DNA of 64,000 nucleotides from Lewinellaceae bacterium. Its GTDB lineage: Bacteria; Bacteroidota; Bacteroidia; Chitinophagales; Saprospiraceae. The translations under genes and the position numbers were made by a program. Positions 40,667-50,600 of the stretch are shown here, piece after piece (the first letter of the stretch is position 1; the number at the start of each line of letters is the position of its first letter). The stretch is from positions 15,885 to 79,884 of the forward strand of contig JACJYB010000019.1 in assembly GCA_020636355.1 (NCBI GenBank), in the 5' to 3' direction. The notes beneath the pieces are model-generated. The model saw nothing but the letters and a program-made list of their open reading frames with translations. It searched no databases and was not told where the DNA came from.

Positions 40667-42238
40667 CTAATAATAGCGAAAAGGGCCCACCTTGAGCGCA
40701 TGCTTCAATTCCGGAGCGGCATCATTCCAGGATTTTAATACCATTCCATCCAGCCGCGCGGAACTGATGATGTCGATTTGTTTTATCAAGATCAACGCAT
40801 CATCATGTGGGCTGGTCTCAAGCACCGGCATGACCATGGTGCCCGCCAAGGAAAATGATTTGAGCTTTCCGGATTGAGTCCTAATCTCATCCAAATCACA
40901 CGATCTGTTCTCCGTAAATACCACCTGTATCCAGTTGCGCTCCGACCAGTAGGGCCAATCCTGTTTCAGATTTAATCGCGCGTACTTTTCATCCGGCAAA
41001 ACGTCGACACCAATTCGCCAGGAAGGAAACGCTTCGTGGATATGGCGAATCATCCGGTTCACCTGTTGGGTCCGGTAAGTGTCCCAGTTTGCCCACATCA
41101 GGGTATCGGAGGGCGTTATGGCGGTAGGATCAACTCCAAATTCTTTTTTGAAATTCCCGGTGCAGCGGTCGCAATAACAATAATCCTGTTGCCATCCATC
41201 ACTTTCCGGATAATGCAGATCTTCCAGTAAAATGGCAGTAACACCGTATTCACTTTCCAACCGTCGGTAAACAGCAATCCAAAACTCGTCTACCAGTTGC
41301 TCGGAGGGGCAAAAAAAACGGCCTAAGTCAACCCCAACCTGGCCCACTCTGGAGGTGGCTAGCCAGGTCATTTTCTCCGACACCAGCGGACTCCCGTTTC
41401 CTCCGATGGAATACACTTCAAGCCTGGGAACAAAGCTGATGGGGTATTGGAGAGACAATTTCATCAGGAAACGCAATGGATCCCAACCAGCAAACACCGG
41501 ATTTTGGCGCAATCCCGGATGCGCATCGGGATAAATGGCGTACCCATCGTAAATCACCTTTGGAAAGATCACCTGTATACCTATGCCGACCATTTCAATC
41601 ACCGCTTGCCGCAAGGCGACTGAATCCATATCCCCTAAGTCCAAATAGGCCCCATGAATGCCGAAGTAAGGTAAACCTCCGGAAAACTGGTAGTCACGCG
41701 CAAGGGAATAAGCGGAATCCAGGGCAGCCGTCTGACCATTTTGTTGGAAGACCCGGGTCATCCTTTCTGCCTCGTCATGGTAACTGATGGTGGGTGTTCC
41801 GTAGGGCTCATTCAACAAAAAGTTTACTTGTTTTAACCGTGACTTGGGGCTTGCATCCACATAAACCGAATCCCGGTCAAAAGAAATAGGTACTCCCGGA
41901 AAAATGTTCCGTATGATCCAGTCCGATCCTTTTCCCCATCCGCATATCAACCAACCATCCGCCGGAATCGTGTCCGGACAGGATGAAAAGCGGCTGACGG
42001 TATCACCCCGGACCAGTGCCATAGTGCCCCAATGGATCCCGGTAGGCACCTGCTTAACTTCGGGCGTAAAAAGAATAAGGGTATTTTCTTTCGACACGCT
42101 CTTTAATTCGCCGGGACCCGGATCGATTTGGACTACATGCCCCAGTCGATAGGAGGCGTCTTCTGAGTTCGTACAACTTTGAATACCAAAGAGGGCCAAC
42201 AAAAGAATTGACCACCGAAAAATGAAGTTAATCTGCAT
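40667..42238 (-). CDS. Lipoprotein with TIM-barrel (GHL10/DUF187-like) glycosidase fold
   Basis: The 523-residue protein has a lipoprotein signal ending at FGIQSC (Cys22). After an N-terminal beta domain (about 30-150) a (beta/alpha)8-like region follows (about 150-510). Characteristic elements are FGIHGAYLDLGDMDSVALRQ, VIFPKVIYDGYAIYPDAHPG, the YGVTAILLEDLHYPESDGW segment with acidic residues at strand ends, and CYCDRCTGNFKKEFG, a paired-Cys motif seen in bacterial glycosyl-hydrolase-like family 10 proteins. These are putative cell-envelope glycosidases of unproven specificity. The gene is monocistronic. Confidence 0.75.
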   Translation of the reverse strand: MQINFIFRWSILLLALFGIQSCTNSEDASYRLGHVVQIDPGPGELKSVSKENTLILFTPEVKQVPTGIHWGTMALVRGDTVSRFSSCPDTIPADGWLICGWGKGSDWIIRNIFPGVPISFDRDSVYVDASPKSRLKQVNFLLNEPYGTPTISYHDEAERMTRVFQQNGQTAALDSAYSLARDYQFSGGLPYFGIHGAYLDLGDMDSVALRQAVIEMVGIGIQVIFPKVIYDGYAIYPDAHPGLRQNPVFAGWDPLRFLMKLSLQYPISFVPRLEVYSIGGNGSPLVSEKMTWLATSRVGQVGVDLGRFFCPSEQLVDEFWIAVYRRLESEYGVTAILLEDLHYPESDGWQQDYCYCDRCTGNFKKEFGVDPTAITPSDTLMWANWDTYRTQQVNRMIRHIHEAFPSWRIGVDVLPDEKYARLNLKQDWPYWSERNWIQVVFTENRSCDLDEIRTQSGKLKSFSLAGTMVMPVLETSPHDDALILIKQIDIISSARLDGMVLKSWNDAAPELKHALKVGPFRYY

Positions 42239-42320
42239 GCGTCAAAGATATCAATTCATCTTCGAAGACTTCCAGTCAGCTTGCAAACCCGCAATTCAAT
42301 TTAATTATACACAACCGCTT

Positions 42321-42875
42321 TTACCGGAACAAACAGGAATACCATGTAGAAAGTAAAAGCCACAAGGAAAGAGGCTGCATTTCTGCTGCAGAAATTTGCA
42401 ATACACAATTTTTCTCGGATAATACCTCCTCTGCAATGACTTGGTCCATTTCCAGGACAGCTAAATAATTCTTTTGATCTTCTCCGAATAATTCCATTAA
42501 ACATAAATTTTCAACAACAAGCGCACTGGCTTTATTTATTTTATAATTAATCCGGTATTTTATGCTGTGTCCGTGGTCCAGCGGAATTTCGTCCATGTTT
42601 TCCGGAGTCAAATCCATTTCATTTTGACTAACATAAAAATGACTCAGCACATATTGTTTTAAATATTTAGCAGTTTCGCTATCCGAAACAAGGTCACCCT
42701 CCTGAATCTGGAAATACAATCGGGCTGCTTCATTTACCGTCCAGGGCAATTCCACTTCAACGGTAAGTTCATCTGCGTTTCTGAAAATTAATGTATGTGT
42801 TTCCATCGGGTTATGACCTGCCACCAACCCTAAATAACCTACCATTAAAATTAACACCAATAACCAGCCATTCAT
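42321..42875 (-). CDS. Exported protein of unknown function, downstream of YHYH lipoprotein
   Basis: The protein has 184 residues from ATG 42875, one base after the stop of the YHYH gene. An upstream ATG at 42896 would overlap that gene. It has an N-terminal hydrophobic segment (WLLVLILMVGYLGLVAG) and a soluble part with HNPMETHTLIFRNADELTVEVELPW and many acidic residues. It ends in a C-terminal hydrophobic stretch (PLSLWLLLSTWYSCLF) that could anchor it. HNP and HGH suggest metal binding, but no family is recognised. Tight coupling suggests it acts with the YHYH protein and the haem peroxidase. Confidence 0.7.
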   Translation of the reverse strand: MNGWLLVLILMVGYLGLVAGHNPMETHTLIFRNADELTVEVELPWTVNEAARLYFQIQEGDLVSDSETAKYLKQYVLSHFYVSQNEMDLTPENMDEIPLDHGHSIKYRINYKINKASALVVENLCLMELFGEDQKNYLAVLEMDQVIAEEVLSEKNCVLQISAAEMQPLSLWLLLSTWYSCLFR

Positions 42876-42876
42876 A

Positions 42877-43851
42877 TTAGCGGAGTTTAAAGTCATTAGA
42901 GGGAGTTCCGGTCAAACATCGGCTGATGAATGGATAAATATCGGTTATGACATAATAATACGTGCCTTCCGGATATTCCGGTGTCACTCCGGTACGTCCG
43001 TTGCATTCGTCGAGATCACCCAATCCGCTCACGTATTCATAGTCTGCAGTATAAATACCCGAATAATTTCCACAGGGAGCGGTAATTCCATCACCGGGAC
43101 GTTCACCGGATTTCAACCGGTAACTGGACGAAAGATTAATCAGTGCACTTCGTGCATTATCTGCATCAGAATACCCGTATTTATAATAAACAGGAAATCC
43201 ATCCGCTGCATAACCAACCAGCGTCATTTTTGCCGCAGAAGCATTTAATTGCTCCAAATAAAGCATTGGGCTGCCATGGTAGTGATACTTCCCGGTAGGC
43301 TGTACATGGGCATTATTGCAGTCAAGTCCCAAATTTACGGACATAGCGTCCAGGTTCCAGGCCCAGTTCACATTGTTGAAGTTGATCGGGCGAGTATGTG
43401 GCCAAGGCTCTGCCGCTTCCGGATCCATTTCCACTCCGTTTAACATCATTCCAAAGGAATACCTGGGGCCGGAAGACGGGTCAAACAACCAGGTTAATGT
43501 CCCCTTCTTACTGGGCTGCGTGGTGATGTGGTAAGTGGCTTGCTGAGGACGGATCGCATTGGGATTTAGCGCCCCGGCCTTGTTGCCAAATAATCCAACC
43601 AGGTGATCCGGAATGCCATTGGAGGTAATGGTGCGGGTAGTTCCCGAAACGGAAATGGTTACCTCACTATCCCACCCTAACGTCTCCGTACATTGCCCCC
43701 TGGACAAATCATAATCCTCCACATCCGTACAGGAACTTGTGTTATTTATACCCGTTACATTCCCGAGTACCATGTCACTTAATTGTTGTTTATTACAAGC
43801 CTGTGGGAGGATTGCAAATAGGATAAAGCCCAAATAAATCAAAAATTTCAT
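42877..43851 (-). CDS. YHYH domain lipoprotein
   Basis: The protein has 324 residues from ATG 43851 (MKFLIYLGFILFAILPQAC); a further ATG lies three codons upstream. It has a lipobox ending at Cys19. The YHYH domain (PF14240) is recognised by PTGKYHYHGSPMLYLEQL, preceded by NLDCNNAHVQ and followed by GYAADGFPVYYKYGY. Further features are paired Cys residues (SSCTDVEDYDLSRGQC) near the mature N-terminus and a C-terminal GLGDLDECNGRTGVTPEYPEGTYYYVITDIYPF typical of the family. The function of YHYH proteins is unproven; the His-rich core suggests metal binding. The haem peroxidase gene is 147 bp upstream. Confidence 0.85.
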   Translation of the reverse strand: MKFLIYLGFILFAILPQACNKQQLSDMVLGNVTGINNTSSCTDVEDYDLSRGQCTETLGWDSEVTISVSGTTRTITSNGIPDHLVGLFGNKAGALNPNAIRPQQATYHITTQPSKKGTLTWLFDPSSGPRYSFGMMLNGVEMDPEAAEPWPHTRPINFNNVNWAWNLDAMSVNLGLDCNNAHVQPTGKYHYHGSPMLYLEQLNASAAKMTLVGYAADGFPVYYKYGYSDADNARSALINLSSSYRLKSGERPGDGITAPCGNYSGIYTADYEYVSGLGDLDECNGRTGVTPEYPEGTYYYVITDIYPFISRCLTGTPSNDFKLR

Positions 43852-43998
43852 AGCCTGCATTTTATTTTTTAAAAAATTGAAATTGACCTTTAATAATCCA
43901 GGTCTTTTTTAATGCCTTCTATTCAATTAGTCGACTTATAGCGCTTTATCCCTCGGCAGAACTCCTTTTAAAAGTCGAAGGATTTTAAAAAATAATTA

Positions 43999-46002
43999 TT
44001 AATTTATTTTCATTATCCGGATGGTTTCATGAAGTCCTTCTCCGTCAACTTTTAATACGTAAACACCGGAGTGCACGCCCGAAATATCAATTTGTCCGTA
44101 GGTTTTGTTCTTCCAGGTTACCGTTTTGATTAATTTGCCGGTGACATCGTAAATACACATTGAAACAGCTCCATTCATTACACCCAAATCAACCGTAATA
44201 TATTGCTGAAAAGGGTTTGGATAAACCTTGATGGCAGTGGCACCCATATCGTTCGTTCGCGGTTCCAATTGTACCTCTCCGGAAACCTCACTGCAGTTAT
44301 GCGCATGGAAAACATCCCTGTTTACGAACCGGGCAGCTGTATTCCGTTCTATAATATCAGATAACCGGGTAGCTTCAATCCGATCCCTGTCCTCCTTTTT
44401 TAAATATTTATCGTATTTGTAAAAATAACGGTCTCCATCCCGGAGATTGGTAAATTGTTTTTTCAGGATCTCTTGCAAAGTCTTGCCAAGGGAACTACCC
44501 TGTTGTTTGTCTTCAACGAGCAAGCCCACCCACAGATCAATATCATCCACCGAAGCATACATGGCCTTCAATCCATTCTGCAAGGTGCGATCACGGGTAA
44601 TATCCTGCCAGTCTTTTGCTTTGCGGCCGGTATAGGCATTCCGCACGGTATTGTAATCCGGCAAGCCATGGTCACGACCCCGCTGGATGTTCAAACTGGC
44701 CAGATCCAGACCAATGGCATTGACGCCGGACGGGTCACCAAACAGCAGATTGCGTAACTCGTCAACCAGAAATGGATCTACTTCGTATTGGGTCTGGAAA
44801 GCCAGTCCTTGGAGAATGGCGTCAATTCCATTATTGGATACGACCTGCGGATTAAAAAATCCACTGACCAGATTCACGCTTCCCTGGCCGGATTCTTTGC
44901 ACCGGTCATCACGCAATAGCAATTCCGGCGTCACCATCGTATGCCCCAACCGGTAGGCGGCTGTCGCAAATAAATTCATGATATCAGGCTGTATTTTATC
45001 ATTGTACCCTTTCGGGCCGGGCAAGTTAACGCCAAGTGCCGGTAAAAACTCCTGATAAGTAACCGCCTGGATCAAAGCGCCAACTTCTTTCCGCGCTTCC
45101 TGGAAAATGGTCTCATCGTCCAACATGCCCTGGGCAACCAGCCGGTCACAGATTGCATTGTGTTCTCTGACAAAGAGGGTGTGCAGTGCAGTAAGTCCCG
45201 GTTGCTCGGCTGCACGCACATCCCCAGCCACAAAAGTCTTCACCGTGCCGCCGCCATCTCCGGCCATGGAGGGTGCATCCGGGTCAATGGAGGAATTGTA
45301 TGCTCCGGTGAGGGTGTTGTAGGGAAGCAAATCTCCGGCGGACATTTTCATTTTACCCTGCGAATGGGTGCGCAGCCAATCCGTCCTTTCACTATTGGCT
45401 CCATAAACATTTGAAGCGTCGATCCAGGACGTGATCAGATTAGACTGCTGGCGGAAATCATTGGCACCTGTGGTCCCATAGGCTTCCGACCGGAAAAAAG
45501 GAATTTCATTCTTGAACCACGATTCATCATCAGGTAAAGAAATTGGGACATACTCAGTATTCCCTTCGGGCGTCAGATCGATATCGTGATCAATAAATTG
45601 ACCCCAGGTGAAAACCAGTGAACTCAGCCCTGCCTGACTCACCAAGTCGGACTTCTGTACACATAAACTATTGGAAATTGCCCGCGGAGAAGGTCTTTCT
45701 GGTCCGGCCATCGCATTCCAGTGGTCCTGGTCTCCGTACGCCGCCGGTAAAGATCTCAGCAGAGGAATGTCCGTAGCGCCCCATTCCTGATGCCCCTGGG
45801 TGCGGTTATTACAGGTCCCGTCCAGGCTCCGGTATGGACTATCCGGGCAACCCTGGTTGTTGTTTCGAGGCTCTCTCTGATCGTGCATTACCGGTTGTCC
45901 ATTCACGGATATCCGGTGTCTTTTCTGAGCCATGAGAGGCATTTGTAAGGAGAGCAATCCAATAAATAGCAGGCTACGAGCTACGATTTGCAGTTCTTTC
46001 AT
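43999..46002 (-). CDS. Secreted animal-type haem peroxidase with T9SS sorting domain
   Basis: The protein has 667 residues from ATG 46002, which gives the signal peptide MKELQIVARSLLFIGLLSLQ...MAQ. An ATG at 46044 would add 14 residues ahead of it. The haem peroxidase domain (about 50-560) shows the distal-site WGQFIDHDIDLTP (His in FIDHD), the EHNAICDRL segment, the proximal region AAYRLGHTMV and the signature SLNIQRGRDHGLPDYN. The last 75 residues are a type IX sorting domain (VYPNPFQQYITV ... HSGVYVLKVDGEGLHE). It oxidises halides or phenolics with H2O2 at the cell surface or outside. It lies behind an ECF sigma/anti-sigma/sensor trio and before the YHYH gene. Confidence 0.9.
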   Translation of the reverse strand: MKELQIVARSLLFIGLLSLQMPLMAQKRHRISVNGQPVMHDQREPRNNNQGCPDSPYRSLDGTCNNRTQGHQEWGATDIPLLRSLPAAYGDQDHWNAMAGPERPSPRAISNSLCVQKSDLVSQAGLSSLVFTWGQFIDHDIDLTPEGNTEYVPISLPDDESWFKNEIPFFRSEAYGTTGANDFRQQSNLITSWIDASNVYGANSERTDWLRTHSQGKMKMSAGDLLPYNTLTGAYNSSIDPDAPSMAGDGGGTVKTFVAGDVRAAEQPGLTALHTLFVREHNAICDRLVAQGMLDDETIFQEARKEVGALIQAVTYQEFLPALGVNLPGPKGYNDKIQPDIMNLFATAAYRLGHTMVTPELLLRDDRCKESGQGSVNLVSGFFNPQVVSNNGIDAILQGLAFQTQYEVDPFLVDELRNLLFGDPSGVNAIGLDLASLNIQRGRDHGLPDYNTVRNAYTGRKAKDWQDITRDRTLQNGLKAMYASVDDIDLWVGLLVEDKQQGSSLGKTLQEILKKQFTNLRDGDRYFYKYDKYLKKEDRDRIEATRLSDIIERNTAARFVNRDVFHAHNCSEVSGEVQLEPRTNDMGATAIKVYPNPFQQYITVDLGVMNGAVSMCIYDVTGKLIKTVTWKNKTYGQIDISGVHSGVYVLKVDGEGLHETIRIMKIN

Positions 46003-46087
46003 TTTTACTACGATTTTTACCCCAGGAGAAGTTGTCTTAACCACCTGAGCGGATGATTGAATTAATTAGGATTATTTGGAGTAAAAA

Positions 46088-46579
46088 TCAATGCATATCC
46101 GAGGATTTTGGAGGGTTGACCTTGCCTCTTCTACGAGACTCCGGGGGGCGTCTTAGCAGGTCAATGATCAATCCATTCACATGCTTCAACTGGTCCGGAC
46201 GACAGATCTTTCGTATTTCATCAAAGTGCCGGTCATTGAGCAGGTAGATCTGCCGGGAATAATTCATGATGGAGTCCAGCAAAAGGGATTTTTGGTCCGA
46301 TGCTTCATCTGGGAACAGGTAATATTGCTCACTGGCCTGCTGTAATTTTATCTGAAGCGGACGGATAGCTGTTCCATGCCTGTCCTTACTATCCAAGAAA
46401 GCCTGCATCTGGTTGTCATCAAATTGAAATATTTCGCGGATCTGACGGTCTTCCCTCCTTTGCATCGCTTCCTGGCTATTGCTCCCTGAGAAAACCGATG
46501 AGAATACAATGGCCAATAAGATAACATTGAGCACGGTGAGGACTCCCACGACAAGCAACAGTAGTCTGACTTTACTCAT
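46088..46579 (-). CDS. Membrane-anchored periplasmic sensor, Spy/CpxP/CnrX-like
   Basis: The 163-residue protein has one N-terminal membrane helix (about 5-30) and a periplasmic part that is nearly all helix. Its hinged helical pattern (REIFQFDDNQMQAFLDSKDRHG, DQKSLLLDSIMNYSRQIYLL, HFDEIRKICRPDQLKHVNGLI) is that of LTXXQ/CnrX-type heavy-metal or misfolding sensors. It overlaps the anti-sigma-like gene by 8 bp. In CnrYXH-type systems the sensor holds the anti-sigma factor; the same layout here suggests control of the ECF sigma factor (inference). Confidence 0.72.
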   Translation of the reverse strand: MSKVRLLLLVVGVLTVLNVILLAIVFSSVFSGSNSQEAMQRREDRQIREIFQFDDNQMQAFLDSKDRHGTAIRPLQIKLQQASEQYYLFPDEASDQKSLLLDSIMNYSRQIYLLNDRHFDEIRKICRPDQLKHVNGLIIDLLRRPPESRRRGKVNPPKSSDMH

Positions 46580-46868
46580 AATAGATGGATTTAACCGGAA
46601 TCAGCTCGTATTGCTCCGTGGACTGGGCAGCGGTGTATTGGGTGGTCCTTTTCATCCGAAATTGGATAAGCAATGCATTGGCAGCAATCAACAAGAGCAG
46701 AGCTGCAGCGATTCCGATGATGGTGGTACGGCTGAATCGTAGATTCTGACTGGATACAAAGCGAACCGCCCTGGCTTCCAGGTTCAGCATCCTTTCTTCC
46801 GGCATGACCGCCGGCTTAGCATTTTCTAGCGCATTCAAGAGTTGTTCATTAGGTAAATCTTCAAGCAT
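46572..46868 (-). CDS. Single-pass membrane protein, putative anti-sigma factor
   Basis: The 98-residue protein starts with a short cytoplasmic helix (MLEDLPNEQLLNALENAKPA) and a basic linker. One membrane helix follows (about 52-75, IGIAAALLLLIAANALLIQF) and a periplasmic tail. It has no zinc-binding HxxxCxxC motif. Its place directly after the ECF sigma gene (6 bp) and before the CnrX-like sensor (8-bp overlap) is the order of sigma, anti-sigma, sensor. The role is inferred from context; homology is not evident. Confidence 0.65.
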   Translation of the reverse strand: MLEDLPNEQLLNALENAKPAVMPEERMLNLEARAVRFVSSQNLRFSRTTIIGIAAALLLLIAANALLIQFRMKRTTQYTAAQSTEQYELIPVKSIYYE

Positions 46869-46874
46869 AATGTT

Positions 46875-47408
46875 TCATTTTGGTAACACATCCGGTTCCT
46901 GTCCGGCAAGGATTTTTGACAAATTGGATTTTGCTCTTGCAACCAGGCTTTCCACGGCTTTCGAGGTTGTTCCCATGTAGTCAGCAATATCTGCGTGGCT
47001 TTCATGGTCAATCTTCGCTAAAATGAGCGCAGTTTTTTGATTCTCCGGTAATCGATTGATTGCCCTGAACAAACTTTGCATCGCTTCCTTACTTTCCAAC
47101 ACAATTCCCGGATGCCTGAAATCTCCAGGTTCTTCTCCCTCCAGGGAAGCGATTTGCATGCTTCTCTTTAGGCGGCTTCTTGATTTGATGTGGTCCCGCA
47201 CCTTGTTCATGGCTATGCGATATACCCAGGTCTTGAGGGATGACTCCCCCCTAAACTGTCTTACGCCATCCAATGCACCGAGCAAAGTATCCTGCACCAA
47301 TTCTTCCGCATCTTGCTCATTTTGCACATAACTCAACAGGAAATTATATACCCATTCTGCTACACACCGTGCAAACCGCCGGACTTCTGCCGTCTCAAAA
47401 GCCCTCAA
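46875..47408 (-). CDS. ECF-type RNA polymerase sigma factor
   Basis: The protein has 177 residues with region 2 (NEQDAEELVQDTLLGALDGVRQFRGESSLKTWVYRIAMNKVRDH) and region 4 (RLPENQKTALILAKIDHESHADIADYMGTTSKAVESLVARAKSNL). The start is uncertain: the frame is open upstream for about 16 codons but holds no ATG, so TTG at 47408 is used. It heads an apparent operon with an anti-sigma-like protein and a sensor. The downstream haem peroxidase/YHYH genes are candidates for its regulon. Confidence 0.85.
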   Translation of the reverse strand: MRAFETAEVRRFARCVAEWVYNFLLSYVQNEQDAEELVQDTLLGALDGVRQFRGESSLKTWVYRIAMNKVRDHIKSRSRLKRSMQIASLEGEEPGDFRHPGIVLESKEAMQSLFRAINRLPENQKTALILAKIDHESHADIADYMGTTSKAVESLVARAKSNLSKILAGQEPDVLPK

Positions 47409-47677
47409 CTTCTCGATATCAATAGCTTGTTTGATTGAAACTTCGGTTGTTATTGATCCATATTATCGTGATAGTAGACAAACGCAGATAAAACCCTCGC
47501 TTAATACATATTTTTTAAAAAAATAAGTAACGAGGTTAATATTTAAGCGTAAGAACGCCTGAACGGGGTGTTAAGAGCAGCATAGACTTGGATGAGCAGT
47601 AGATCCGATCCCGTTTACAGAAGGAATTGAATCTTTCTGCTTGATTGCTCATCGCTAAATCACTGGCTTAAAAGGCA

Positions 47678-50600
47678 TCACCTGGTCGCGGTCAACAATT
47701 TCGTCATCAAAGCGATTTGCCATCGTCTGGATGCAGGAATATTATTCATCAGACGTGCTGTTGAATTATTTATTGGACCGGTCTCACCACCCATTATGGC
47801 AGTGATCCATTGGTTCAGCGGTCGGTCTTTCTGATCATCGAGCTTCTGAAGCCAATCGGGATGGACTGCCCAGCCAAAATCGTTGGCTACTCGCCAATTC
47901 AGAATGTCCAAAACAGAAGGTTGATCCTGATCCCATCCTGCTTCATAGACTTTGCGTGCAAAGGATTCTGTAGATTTATCCCCTTGCGCGGCAAGGGCCC
48001 TGTACAGTAAATAATTGCTTAACCTTTCCTCCGGATCATGCGGTTTACCAATCCCCAGATTTTCTGGCCACATTAAAGATTTATCCGCCCAGGAAACCGC
48101 TTGGTTGTTTTTCCCTTTTTTCAGCGCGTCCAGGCTCAAATTTAAGGTTGCCTGGTCCCATAGTGCTTTACCATAATGTGCTCCTTCAAATGGAAGTATG
48201 GTGGTTTCCTCGAGCAGCTGGTAGGCTTTTTCAAATTGATTGTTCAACAGAAAAGCCTGCACAATCGAAGGGGTCAACCGGAAATCCTTCGGAAATTTTT
48301 GATAAGCTTCTTCCGCCCATTTCAGAGCAGCTGCAGCGTCACCAGCCTTGAGGTAAAAATCAAGTAATGCGGTATAACTTCGCCAATCCGGCAATAATTT
48401 GAACGCCCGCATCAGATCACTCTCTGCCCCACCTGTCTGGGATTCATCAAAATCAAACCGGGTCAGGTAGAAAGCTGCATTATCCGCTGATGATCCGCAT
48501 AAATCAAAGTGCCTGCGGGCCACTATCGGGTTATCCATGTACCAGGCTATCAAGGCCCGGTAATAATGCAATTTCCAGTGGTCGTTATAGGCCAGCATCC
48601 GGTCCAATTGAACCGCTGTCTCCGGCCGGAAAGGGAATATATAATCCGTCGGTGCTAACAGAAAAGCAGTTTGATAGCTCTGGGTATTTTGGCCCAACTT
48701 CTTCGACCACCCATCCATATGCAAGGCAACGAGTGGATTATCCCGGTATGGCTTGACAATTTCCATGGCCTGACCTATCTCTCCTAATTCCGCATAGGAC
48801 AAAGCTAATTCCAGATACGTATCTGCGATGAATTCGTTGGTGACCACTTTGTCAAGCAGCCCGGCTCCAGGGTGGGAGGAATTTATGATGTGCAACTCTA
48901 CCCGGGCAAGGTGAAACAATGGAAATTCAGTGATCAGATCTTCCAGCACCTGTTCCGCCTCTTCATTCCGATTTAACCGATGCAGCGCCTTCGCCTCCAG
49001 CCAGCGCCCGGTAGCATTCAGGCCATCGTACCGCAAGGCTCTCTTTGCAAAATCCAGGGCCTGTCGGAAATTTCCTCGCGTATAGTGAATCTTGGCCATC
49101 TGTAGATTCGCAGGCATGGCAAATGCCGGATCCTTGGCAGCAACACTAAATCCGTCCAAGGCATCATAGTCCTTAGCGGTTGTTTTTGAAAGCACACCGA
49201 ACAGATAATTAGCTTCTCCATCATAGGTATTCCAGGCCATCGCCTTGCGAATCCAATGCCGGGCTTCCTCATAGCGCATCTGTTTCAGGTGTAATTCGCT
49301 CAATGCATTCATAGCCGGGACAAGCGTCGAATCTTGCGCCAGTGCTTGTTCAAGGGTTTCCCGGGCATGATGGTAGTCTTTTGCCCGCAATTGCTGCAAT
49401 CCCCAGAGGTAAGTTGCAAATGCAGCATCAGACCGGAACCCATCCAGTGGACGGCTCAGAATTTTTTCCTTCTCTTCGGACGTGGCATAATGCAATCCGC
49501 CCTGGTTGATATCAATGGTAAAATCTTCGTTTTCAGCATCCAATGACCAGGAGTGAACTTCCATTGGTTTTAAATGCAACGTTTCTCCTACAGCTTTTCT
49601 GCCGGCAATGAATAGGGCCACCGGGTAATCTCCCTCTTCGACCGGGCTAAACTGGACGTTCAGCTTTCCATTTTCTACCTGGGCAAAAAGGGCGCCTGTC
49701 TCATTCGCGAAAGTAAGTCCTCGCATTCCCTGGATTGGATACCAGTGCTCTCGAAATTGCTCGGTAGCCATTGGAGCAAAGTCCTCAACGATAAATGGCG
49801 AATGGGAAGGTAACGTCTGATTGTAACCCAGGCCGCTCTGCAATTCCGTATACTGCCCTTTACCCAGTTCCGGATCAGTCAGCAAATCAACCCAAATGGC
49901 TCCATCACGGGCTAACGACCAATACCAGATCTTTTTGCCCAGTTTATCTGCAAACGGGGACCAGTGCACCATCCCCCAGTTTTCGGAAGGATAATAGGCG
50001 CCATAAAAGTCCGTGGCTTGCCCCAACACATGGTAAGAGTGACTTCCTCCAAAATCATTATTGCGATAGTACGAAAGATCGATGGCTTGCTCATTGACCG
50101 GATAGGGCCCCGGAAGACCATCATGGAATATTTCATGCGTACCTGGATAGTTGACCTGCAGATCACTGGCTACATCAAAAGCAGCATTGGACCAGTGATA
50201 AGATAATACCGGTAAATCATTCTCATTGTGCCAGGTACCATTGGTCTCAAAGCTGGCTTGATCCGCAGGCAACCGGATCTCAATCTGCCAGTAGGTGTGT
50301 CCGGTTCGGTTGGGTGCGCCCACAAAGCAACTGACGCTACCATCCGCATTATTGGTTGTCAGGTAATCTACCGGGGTGGCCGTGTTGACCGTATGACCAT
50401 ACGATCCAAAATTAAACTCAATCCCTCCCGAAGTCCAGGGCCCTCTGGACGCAATGTTGCGAAACTTGACCACGGGATTGTAGTACACAAAGTCCTTTCC
50501 GGAAGATTTGATAAATGCCCCCAAAACCTTTCCTCCAATCTGGGGCGCCACATAAACCTTGATGTATTCATTCTCAAGGACCACAATCTGCCAATTCTGC

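Noticed and set aside
42301..42504. Possible frameshift: an alternative frame with a hydrophobic C-terminus at the end of the gene at 42321-42875
   Set aside because: The main frame has its own hydrophobic C-terminal segment and normal stop. No homologous extension in the alternative frame can be shown.
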